This document shows positions 23,952 to 31,061 of a stretch of DNA of 47,251 nucleotides, one piece after another. Source of the DNA: Myxococcota bacterium (lineage in GTDB: Bacteria; Myxococcota_A; UBA796; UBA2385); NCBI GenBank assembly GCA_023150805.1, contig JAKLKF010000056.1, forward strand, positions 1 through 47,251, in the 5' to 3' direction. The position numbers and the translations under genes are program-made. The notes below the pieces were generated by a model. The model ran no database searches. It was not told the DNA's origin and saw only the letters and a list, made by a program, of their open reading frames with translations. Position 1 is the first letter of the stretch; every line of letters begins with the position of its first letter.

Positions 23952-26765
23952 ATGACCGACCACGCCACCGACACCGCCGCGCCGCCCAGCCGCCTCTTCC
24001 TGGTGGACGGCTCGAACACGGCCTTCCGCGCCTACTTCGGCATCCAGTCCGACATGCGCGCGCCCGACGGCCTGCCGACCCGCGCCCTCTTCGGCTTCGC
24101 CCGCATCCTGCTGAAGCTGCGCAAGGACCACCGGCCGACGCACTGCGTGGTGGTCTTCGACAAGGGCAAGAGCTTCCGCAACGAGCTGTTCCCCGACTAC
24201 AAGGGCCAGCGGCCCGACATGCCCGAGGACCTGCGGGCGCAGTGGGGCGAGCTGCCCGGGCTGTGCGAGGACCTCGGCTTCCGCAGCATGGCGCGGCAGG
24301 GCTTCGAGGCCGACGACCTGATCGGGACGCTGGCGGTCAGGCACGCCGGGCCCGACGTCGAGGTCGTCATCGTCAGCAGCGACAAGGACTTCGGCCAGCT
24401 CGTGACCGACCGGGTGAAGATGCTGGACGTCGGTCGCGACGAGCTGCTGGGGCCCGCGGAGATCGAGGAGAAGTGGGGGGTCGGCCCCGACCGGGTGATC
24501 GACCTGCTCGCCCTGATGGGAGACAGCAGCGACAACGTGCCGGGCGTGCAGGGCGTGGGTCCGAAGAAGGCGGCCGAGTACCTGCGCCGCTTCGGCACGG
24601 TGGACGACGTGCTGGCCCACGCGGCCGACATCGGGGGCAAGACCGGGCAGCGCATCGCCGAGAGCGTGGAGATCGTGAAGCTCTCGCGCCGGCTGGTCAC
24701 CATCGTCAGCGACCTGGGCGAGGAGGTGATGGACCTGCCCGGCGGCCTGGACGCGCTGCGGTTGCAGGAGCCGCGCAAGGCCGAGCTGGGCGCGCGGCTG
24801 CGGCGCTACAACTTCAAGAGCCTGGCGCGCGAGCTGGGGGTGGACGAGGAGCCGGCGGCCAGCCCCGCGGGCGAGGGGGACCCGGGGTCGCCGGCCGCGG
24901 ACGGAGGATCCGGCGAAGAGGCGGGAGCGGCCGGACCCGGCCCCATCGACCGCGGCCGCTACCGCACCGTGCAGACCCGGGAGGACCTGGACGGGCTGGT
25001 GGCGTCGCTGCGCGCGGCGGGCCGCTTCGCCTACGACTGCGAGACCACCTCGCTCGACCCGCGGCAGGCGCAGTTCGTGGGCATGAGCTTCTGCTGGGAC
25101 GCCGGCTTCGGCGTCTACGTGCCCATCGACCACGAGGGGGAGGGCAACTGCCCGGGGGCGCTGCAGGCCCTGCTCCCGCTGCTGGCGGACCCCTCGCTGA
25201 AGAAGACCGGGCAGAACCTGAAGTACGACCTGTCCGTGCTGCGCAGCCGGGGCCAGGAGCTGCGGGGGATCGACGGCGACACGATGCTCGCCGACTACCT
25301 GCTCGACGTCGACCGGAAGCACAACCTCGACGATCTCGCCGATCGCTGGCTGGGCCACCGCATGCTCTCCTTCAAGGAGGTGGCGGGGCCCGTGGGCGAC
25401 GAGTTCCGCAAGGTCGACCTGGCGACCGCCACCGCCTACGCCGCCGAGGACGCCCACGTGGCCTGGCTGCTCGACCAGCGCCTCTCCGCCGAGCTGGGGG
25501 ACCCGGCGGTCGCGGGTCCGGCACGCGTCTACCGCGAGGTCGAGGTCCCGCTGCTCGCCGTGCTCTCCGACATGGAGCTGCGGGGCATCGCCGTCGACGT
25601 GCCGGCCTTGCAGGCGCTGGGCAAGGAGCTGGCCGGCCGGGTCGAGGAGCTGGCCGGCCGCCTCCAGGCCGAGGTCGGTCGCGAGTGGAACGTGAACTCG
25701 CCGCCGCAGCTCGCGCAGATCCTCTTCGAGGAGCGCGGCCACGCCCCGGGCAAGAAGACGGCCAAGAAGACGGCCTACAGCACGGACTCGGCCACGCTGG
25801 AGGAGCTGGCCGAGACGCCGCTGCCGGCGACGGGGATGATCGACCCGCTGCCGGGGCTGGTGCTGGAGTACCGCGAGCTGGCCAAGCTCAAGAGCACCTA
25901 CGTCGACGCCCTGCCGAAGGCCGTGGCCGACGACGGCCGGATCCACACGAGCTTCCACCAGGCGGTCGCCGCCACCGGGCGGCTGTCGAGCAACGACCCG
26001 AACCTGCAGAACATCCCGATCCGCACCGAGGAGGGCCGGCGGATCCGCCGGTGCTTCGTGGCCGCGCCGGGGCAGGCCCTGGTCTCGGCGGACTACTCTC
26101 AGGTGGAGCTGCGGGTGCTCGCCCACTTCTGCGGCGAGGGCCCCCTGCTGGAGGCCTACCTGGAGGGCCAGGACATCCACCGGCGCACGGCCGCCGAGAT
26201 CTTCGGCCTGTCCATGGACGCGGTCGGTCCCGAGCAGCGCCGCGCCGCCAAGGCGATCAACTTCGGGATCGTCTACGGGATGAGCGCCTTCCGGCTGGCG
26301 CGCGAGCTGGGCATCGGGCGCGGCGAGGCCAAGCAGTACATCGACGACTACTTCGCGCGCTACCCGCAGGTGCGTCGCTACATGGAGAGCGCGGTCCAGG
26401 AGGCCGTCAGCCGCGGGCACGCGACCACCCTGCTCGGCCGGCGGCGCATCATCCGGGGCCTGGACTCGCGGAACTTCGCCGAGCGCAGCGCCGCGGAGCG
26501 CATCGCCATCAACACGCCGATCCAGGGCTCGGCCGCGGACCTCATCAAGCTGGCGATGCTGCGGGTGCACGCGCGCCTGGGCCGGGAGCTGCCCCAGGCC
26601 CACCTGCTGCTGCAGGTGCACGACGAGCTGGTCGTGGAGTGCCCCCGGGACCAGGTCCCGGCCGTGCAGGCGGCCCTGCGCGAGGAGATGGAGGCGGTCC
26701 ACCCCCTGCGCGTGCCCCTGGTCGTCGACGTCGGCGCCGGGCCTACCTGGGACGAGGCGCACTGA
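23952..26765 (+). CDS. polA: DNA polymerase I
   Basis: 937 residues with all three domains: 5'-3' exonuclease (about 1-300, starting LFLVDGSNTAFRAYF), 3'-5' exonuclease (about 340-530) and polymerase (about 560-937). The proofreading residues are intact: D362 and E364 in YDCETTS, NLKYD, and YAAEDAHV. Polymerase motif A has D714 in SADYSQVELR, motif B is RAAKAINFGIVYG, and motif C has D891 in QVHDELVVE. It fills gaps and removes RNA primers. A Gly/Ala/Glu-rich linker (about 295-335) joins the exonuclease parts. ATG 23952 has no Shine-Dalgarno; TTAGCT seven bases upstream suggests a leaderless start. Confidence 0.97.
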   Translation: MTDHATDTAAPPSRLFLVDGSNTAFRAYFGIQSDMRAPDGLPTRALFGFARILLKLRKDHRPTHCVVVFDKGKSFRNELFPDYKGQRPDMPEDLRAQWGELPGLCEDLGFRSMARQGFEADDLIGTLAVRHAGPDVEVVIVSSDKDFGQLVTDRVKMLDVGRDELLGPAEIEEKWGVGPDRVIDLLALMGDSSDNVPGVQGVGPKKAAEYLRRFGTVDDVLAHAADIGGKTGQRIAESVEIVKLSRRLVTIVSDLGEEVMDLPGGLDALRLQEPRKAELGARLRRYNFKSLARELGVDEEPAASPAGEGDPGSPAADGGSGEEAGAAGPGPIDRGRYRTVQTREDLDGLVASLRAAGRFAYDCETTSLDPRQAQFVGMSFCWDAGFGVYVPIDHEGEGNCPGALQALLPLLADPSLKKTGQNLKYDLSVLRSRGQELRGIDGDTMLADYLLDVDRKHNLDDLADRWLGHRMLSFKEVAGPVGDEFRKVDLATATAYAAEDAHVAWLLDQRLSAELGDPAVAGPARVYREVEVPLLAVLSDMELRGIAVDVPALQALGKELAGRVEELAGRLQAEVGREWNVNSPPQLAQILFEERGHAPGKKTAKKTAYSTDSATLEELAETPLPATGMIDPLPGLVLEYRELAKLKSTYVDALPKAVADDGRIHTSFHQAVAATGRLSSNDPNLQNIPIRTEEGRRIRRCFVAAPGQALVSADYSQVELRVLAHFCGEGPLLEAYLEGQDIHRRTAAEIFGLSMDAVGPEQRRAAKAINFGIVYGMSAFRLARELGIGRGEAKQYIDDYFARYPQVRRYMESAVQEAVSRGHATTLLGRRRIIRGLDSRNFAERSAAERIAINTPIQGSAADLIKLAMLRVHARLGRELPQAHLLLQVHDELVVECPRDQVPAVQAALREEMEAVHPLRVPLVVDVGAGPTWDEAH

Positions 26766-26852
26766 GCCTTCGGGCAGGAGCGACGCCGCGGCGGGGTTAC
26801 AGTCCCGCGCCGCCGCCGGGTCTGCCCAGGCTCGCGGGCCCACGGAGTGACG

Positions 26853-27482
26853 ATGCCCCCTGCAGATGACGCGCCGAGCGGATCCGGGCGCCCACCGGTG
26901 ACCCGCCCGGGGCAGGACCCGGACCACGAGCTGGTGCAGGCCGTGCTCAACGGCGACGCGACCGCCTACCGCGGCCTGGTGGAGCGCTACCAGGGGCGGA
27001 TCTACGCGGTCTGCTACAGCATGGTGCGCAACAACGAGGACGCGCGCGACCTGGCCCAGGAGGCCTTCGTCAAGGCCTACCAGAACCTGCACCGCTTCCA
27101 GCTCCGGTCCAGCTTCTACACCTGGATCTGCCGCATCGCGATGAACGTCTCGATCGACCACCTGCGGCGACAGAAGGTGCGCAAGGCCGAGCTGTTCGAG
27201 GACGGGGTGGCGACGAAGGACCAGGGCGGGGTGCTCTCCTTCGGCCACCAGCGCGAGGACCCCGGCAAGAACCTGGAGCGGAAGCGGTTGCAGCAGCGCC
27301 TGATGGCCGCGCTGGACGAGCTGCCCGAGGAGCAGCGCCAGATCATCGTGCTGCGCGAGATCGACGGCCTCTCCTACAAGGAGATCGCCGAGGTGATGGA
27401 CACGCCGGAGGGCACGGTGATGAGCCGCCTCTTCTACGCGCGCAAGAAGCTCCAGGCGGCCCTGAAGGACGAGAAGGAGTGA
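26853..27482 (+). CDS. ECF-type RNA polymerase sigma factor (RpoE-like)
   Basis: 209 residues. Region 2 is HELVQAVLNGDATAYRGLVE through CRIAMNVSIDHLRR; region 4 is LDELPEEQRQIIVLREIDG, with the helix-turn-helix SYKEIAEVMDTPEGTVMSR. It directs RNA polymerase to a stress or envelope regulon. I chose ATG 26853 because GGAG is five bases upstream; GTG 26847 is also in frame. TACAGT at 26798-26803 is a perfect TANNNT box about 50 bases upstream. The next gene, a membrane repeat protein, is the candidate anti-sigma factor. Confidence 0.93.
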   Translation: MPPADDAPSGSGRPPVTRPGQDPDHELVQAVLNGDATAYRGLVERYQGRIYAVCYSMVRNNEDARDLAQEAFVKAYQNLHRFQLRSSFYTWICRIAMNVSIDHLRRQKVRKAELFEDGVATKDQGGVLSFGHQREDPGKNLERKRLQQRLMAALDELPEEQRQIIVLREIDGLSYKEIAEVMDTPEGTVMSRLFYARKKLQAALKDEKE

Positions 27483-27618
27483 GCCGGGTGCTGCAGCTGG
27501 ATCCCGCCCCGGGGGTCACGCTTTTCCGCGCGGCGGTGTCGAATGGCACGGCGGGTGGTGCGTCCAGGGAGGCAGTCCAGGCGCCCCGGTGGGAGCCAGG
27601 GACCGCGGGAGGCTCCCC

Positions 27619-28623
27619 ATGACCGACCCTCGCCAGCCAGGGCTGGACCCGGCACAGGCGCTGGAGCTGCGCGCGGCCGACGGGCTGGCCAGCGGGGACG
27701 AGCTGGCGCAGCTGCGGAGCCTGGGCGTCGACCCGATGGCCTTCGCCCCGGTGCGCAGCCTGCTCACCCAGGCGCTGGCGCCCTCGTCGGCGCCGGACCT
27801 GGCGGACGCGGTGATGGCGCGCATCGACGGCGCTGCGGACGCGGCCCACCGGGCCCTGGTGGAGGATCTGCGGGCTGCCCTGGACGGTGGCCCGGCGCCC
27901 GAGCTGGCCGACGACGTGCTGATGCTGCTGGACCTGGCCGACGATCAGCCCGGCCACGCCCTGCGTGCGCTGCTCGCGGACGAAGACGGCCCCCGGGCCG
28001 AGCTGGCCGACGGCGTGCTCTCCGCCGCGGGCCTGCAGGACGGCGCGGTCGGTCCGGCGCTGCGCGCGCTGCTCGACGGCGGCGACGCGCCCGACCTGGC
28101 CGACGATGTCATGGCCGCGCTGGGCCTGGCCGAGGCCGACGCGGTCGGCGCGCACCTGCGGCAGGCCCTGGCCGCGCCGGCCCCGGACCTCTCCGGTGGC
28201 GTGATGGCGGCGCTGGGCCTGGCAGCCGCAGAGCGGGACGGGGACGACGACGGAGACGAGGACCAGGACGAGGGCGGCGCCGAGGTGATCGCGCTGCCGG
28301 TGGCCCCGCGCCCCGCCGCCGCGCCGGCCGCCGTCGCCCCGCGCCTCGCGCGGCCCGCCGCGGCGAACAGCGACACGACCTGGCGCTTCCCGGCCGTCGC
28401 CCTGGCCGCCGCCGCCGCGCTCCTCCTCTTCTTCACGGGCGCCCCGTCTTCCGTGGCGCCCGATCAGCTCGCCTTCGAGCTGGCGCCCATCAACCACGTC
28501 GACATCGAGGAGCTCTCGACCGGCGACGAGGTGATGGTCCAGGTCCTGCAGATGGACGAGAACGCCCCCACCATCATCTTCATCGACGAGCTGTCCGAAG
28601 ATGACGGAGGAATCCCGCTATGA
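27619..28623 (+). CDS. Membrane protein with five APDLADDVM repeats, candidate anti-sigma factor
   Basis: 334 residues, not assignable to a known family. Five degenerate repeats of the type APDLADDVMAALG start at residues 58, 93, 126, 157 and 188, a 31-35 residue period that is probably helical. An acidic stretch (GDDDGDEDQDEGG, 208-220) and an Ala/Pro-rich linker follow, then one membrane helix (258-273) and a 60-residue extracytoplasmic tail with STGDEVMVQVLQMDEN. Placed after an ECF sigma gene, this cytoplasmic-repeat/one-helix/outer-tail layout suggests a membrane-bound regulator. There is no zinc-binding HxxxCxxC motif. GGAGG precedes ATG 27619. The stop overlaps the next start as ATGA. 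Confidence 0.75.
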   Translation: MTDPRQPGLDPAQALELRAADGLASGDELAQLRSLGVDPMAFAPVRSLLTQALAPSSAPDLADAVMARIDGAADAAHRALVEDLRAALDGGPAPELADDVLMLLDLADDQPGHALRALLADEDGPRAELADGVLSAAGLQDGAVGPALRALLDGGDAPDLADDVMAALGLAEADAVGAHLRQALAAPAPDLSGGVMAALGLAAAERDGDDDGDEDQDEGGAEVIALPVAPRPAAAPAAVAPRLARPAAANSDTTWRFPAVALAAAAALLLFFTGAPSSVAPDQLAFELAPINHVDIEELSTGDEVMVQVLQMDENAPTIIFIDELSEDDGGIPL

Positions 28624-29123
28624 CCCGCCGGCTCTCCTCGCTCCTCGCCGCCGCCCTGCTGACCTGCGGGCTCGGCCTGTCCTCCCCCGCCGACGCCCAG
28701 TCGCGCCCGATGACGCCCCCAGGCTCCGTCTCGCAGGCGGCCCCGGTGCGCGCCAAGGTCGACGTCGAGGTCCGCGTCGTCTACGCCACCAGCGCCCACA
28801 GCCGCGTCGACAGCCGCCTGTCGGGCCTGACCCGCTACCTCAGCCACCTGCGCTTCACGGGCTACGAGCTGCTCGACACGCAGAAGGCCCAGGTCGCGCT
28901 CGGCGGCAAGGCCAGCTTCACGGTCGAGGGCGGCCGCAAGGTGACCGTCACCCTGCTGGGCCGCGACGAGAGCCGGGCGCGGGTGCGGGTCCAGGTCAGC
29001 GGCAGCAACGACAAGCAGCTCCTGGACACGACCATGTCGGTCAACCGCGACGGCACCGTCATCGTCGCCGGCCCCAAGCACCAGGACGGCATCCTGGTCC
29101 TGCCCCTGACCGCGCGCTACTGA
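28620..29123 (+). CDS. Periplasmic protein of ECF-sigma operon, unknown function
   Basis: 167 residues with signal peptide 1-26 (LLAAALLTCGLGLSSPADAQ). The mature domain has VEVRVVYATSAHSRVDSRL, a LRFTGYELLDTQ strand-turn, GRKVTVTLLGRDESRARVRV, and a closing DGTVIVAGPKHQDGILVLPL, so it is a compact beta protein. ATG 28620 overlaps the stop of the repeat protein by four bases (ATGA), so it is translated with it. It is likely the periplasmic arm of the same sigma-factor system; no family named. Confidence 0.75.
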   Translation: MTRRLSSLLAAALLTCGLGLSSPADAQSRPMTPPGSVSQAAPVRAKVDVEVRVVYATSAHSRVDSRLSGLTRYLSHLRFTGYELLDTQKAQVALGGKASFTVEGGRKVTVTLLGRDESRARVRVQVSGSNDKQLLDTTMSVNRDGTVIVAGPKHQDGILVLPLTARY

Positions 29124-29152
29124 GCCCCCGCCTCGCAGCAGGCGGAGGGCAG

Positions 29153-29491
29153 GTGACCATCTTCCAGAAGATCATCGATCGCGAGATCCCGGCCGACATC
29201 GTCTACGAGGACGACCAGGTCCTGGCCTTCCGGGACATCGCGCCCCAGGCGCCGGTCCACATCGTGCTGATCCCCAAGCGGCCGATCGTCAGCGTGGCCC
29301 ACGCCGCGCCCGACGACGCCCTGCTGCTGGGCAGGCTGCTGCTGGCGGCGGCCCAGGTGGCGCGGGAGCTGGGGGTGGACGGCGCGGGCTACCGCCTGGT
29401 GACCAACGTGGGGCAGCACGGCGGGCAGAGCGTCTTCCACCTGCACGTGCACCTGCTGGCTGGCCGCCCGCTTCACTGGCCGCCGGGCTGA
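29153..29491 (+). CDS. HIT-family (HINT/PKCI-type) hydrolase
   Basis: 112 residues. The HIT motif HLHVHLL is near the C terminus, and the N terminus FQKIIDREIPADIVYEDDQV is the classic HINT/PKCI start, with VHIVLIPKRPI in the middle. HINT proteins hydrolyse AMP-lysine and other adenosine phosphoramidates. The start is GTG 29153 with GGAGG at good spacing; it follows the ECF operon at 30 bases and may be cotranscribed. Its 3' end overlaps the convergent HD gene by 19 bases. Confidence 0.92.
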   Translation: MTIFQKIIDREIPADIVYEDDQVLAFRDIAPQAPVHIVLIPKRPIVSVAHAAPDDALLLGRLLLAAAQVARELGVDGAGYRLVTNVGQHGGQSVFHLHVHLLAGRPLHWPPG

Positions 29492-30015
29492 AGCTCCGCC
29501 GCGGCCGCCGCGTCCAGGACCGCCCGCAGCGCCGGGCTGTGGATCGCCTTGCGCGCGCTGACCAGGAACTCGGCGGTGTCCGCGCCCCGCAGCCGGGCGT
29601 AGCGCAGCGCCTGCAGGGCCATGTCGAGCTTGTCCAGCTCGTGCACGAAGTGGGCCTCGGGGCTGCGGTCCTTCTCGTAGTCCTCCCACAGCCCCCACAG
29701 GTCGGGGCGCGCGCCCAGCATCACGGCCGCGGCGCTGCGCTCCCGGTCGGCCTTCTGCTGTGGCGTGACGCCATCGTGGGGCGTGACGTCGCCGACCACC
29801 GCCTCGGGCAGGTCGTGCAAGACGCACAGGGCGAGGACGCGCTGCAGGTCCAGCTCCGGTGGCGCCAGGACCAGGGCGAGCCAGGCCATGCCCCACGAGT
29901 GCGCCGCCACGCTCTCGGGCGCGGCGACGCCCACCCGCAGCCAGCCGGCGCGGTCGGTCTCCTTCAGCGCCAGGGCGAGGTCGAGCACCTCGGGAGGGAG
30001 CGGCCGGCCTCTCAC
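29473..30015 (-). CDS. HD-domain phosphohydrolase (YfbR/HDDC2-like)
   Basis: 180 residues. The metal-binding pattern ESVAAHSWGMAWLAL, then VLHDLPEAVVGDVTPHD, is that of the HDDC2/YfbR group (5'-deoxynucleotidases), with an ADRERSA helix following and HELDKLDMALQA at the distal Asp. GTG 30015 overlaps the stop of the acyltransferase gene as GTGA, so it is the last gene of that operon. Substrate unknown; deoxynucleoside monophosphates are the usual ones. Confidence 0.88.
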   Translation of the reverse strand: MRGRPLPPEVLDLALALKETDRAGWLRVGVAAPESVAAHSWGMAWLALVLAPPELDLQRVLALCVLHDLPEAVVGDVTPHDGVTPQQKADRERSAAAVMLGARPDLWGLWEDYEKDRSPEAHFVHELDKLDMALQALRYARLRGADTAEFLVSARKAIHSPALRAVLDAAAAAELQPGGQ

Positions 30016-31058
30016 GCGCCCTGCCGGACGGCCAGCTTGCGCTGCTCGGGCCAACGCAGGGAGAGCAGCAGCGGCCGCGGACCCCGCTGGCGGTCCACGA
30101 AGTCGTCCTTGCCCTGCAGCCCCTGCCAGCCGAGCTGGATCATGACCTGGGCCACGGCGCCGCCCAGGTTGCTGCCGGGACCCGGCAGGACCACCACGTC
30201 GGGGCCGTACTCGCCCAGGGCGGTGCCCAACATCGTCGTGAAGTCGAAGGCGTCGACCACCTGGGGCCCAAGGGTGTAGTCCCGCAGCGCGGCCGGGTCG
30301 GCCCACCGCGGCCGCCAGCTCCGCCCCGCGCCGTCCACCATCGGGATGCGGGGCGCCTGCCAGCGCAGGTCGGCCAGCTCGCGCGCTGCCCGCGCGGCCG
30401 TCGCCGCCATCAAGGGCGTGTGGAAGGCGGAGTGCAGGGGCAGGCGCAGCGGGAACTCCAGCCCTCCCTGCTCGAAGGCCGGCAGCAGCTCGCGGGCCGC
30501 CGCGAGGGCCGCCTCGGTGCCGCCCAGCACCGCCTGCCCGCCCAGGCGGATCGAGCGGTGGAGCTCGGGCACGGCGGCCAGCGCCGCCTCGACCGCGGCC
30601 TGGCGCGCCGGGTCGATCCGCCACTGCTCGTCCACCATCGGGTACACCACCTGCCCGCCGACGACGCCGTGCTCCTCGGCGGCCTGCCACCAGCCCATCG
30701 TGTCGACCAGCCGCGCGCAGTCCTCCATCGGCAGGGCTCCGGCGAAGCCCAGCGCCGTGTACCAGCCCATCGAGTTGCCGCAGGCGGCCACGACCTGGAT
30801 CTTCTCGGGGTCGAGCTGGTCCAGGTCCGCCAGGCTGCACGCCGCCGTCAGCGCGCTGGCGTGCTCCCCGGCGACGTGCAGGCGCGGGCTGTAGCGCTCG
30901 GCCGCGTCCAGCTCGGTGGGCGTCGGGCGGCCCCGGGCGGCGCGGGCCCGGTCGAAGACCTGGAGCGCGGGGGAGTCCAGACCGCGCAGGCTGCCCAGGC
31001 TGTCGCGCTGGTAGGTGCCCCGGCCGGGGCAGAGGACGAGGGCGCGCAGGGCGGGCAT
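30012..31058 (-). CDS. FabD-like acyltransferase lacking the malonyl-binding Arg
   Basis: 348 residues with the malonyl-CoA:ACP transacylase fold: LVLCPGRGTYQRDS at the start (FabD has FPGQGSQ), the nucleophile elbow ACGNSMGWYTAL with Ser96, and the base His213 in HSAFHTPLM. The family's Arg, which binds the malonyl carboxylate in LVxxRG, is replaced by Met121 (RLVDTMGWW). The enzyme is therefore unlikely to prefer malonyl-CoA; a monocarboxylic acyl group is more plausible. It starts three bases after the stop of the fused 2-oxoacid dehydrogenase E1 gene, which could supply acyl groups. Ser and His are intact, so activity is likely. Confidence 0.82.
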   Translation of the reverse strand: MPALRALVLCPGRGTYQRDSLGSLRGLDSPALQVFDRARAARGRPTPTELDAAERYSPRLHVAGEHASALTAACSLADLDQLDPEKIQVVAACGNSMGWYTALGFAGALPMEDCARLVDTMGWWQAAEEHGVVGGQVVYPMVDEQWRIDPARQAAVEAALAAVPELHRSIRLGGQAVLGGTEAALAAARELLPAFEQGGLEFPLRLPLHSAFHTPLMAATAARAARELADLRWQAPRIPMVDGAGRSWRPRWADPAALRDYTLGPQVVDAFDFTTMLGTALGEYGPDVVVLPGPGSNLGGAVAQVMIQLGWQGLQGKDDFVDRQRGPRPLLLSLRWPEQRKLAVRQGA

Positions 31059-31061
31059 GGC

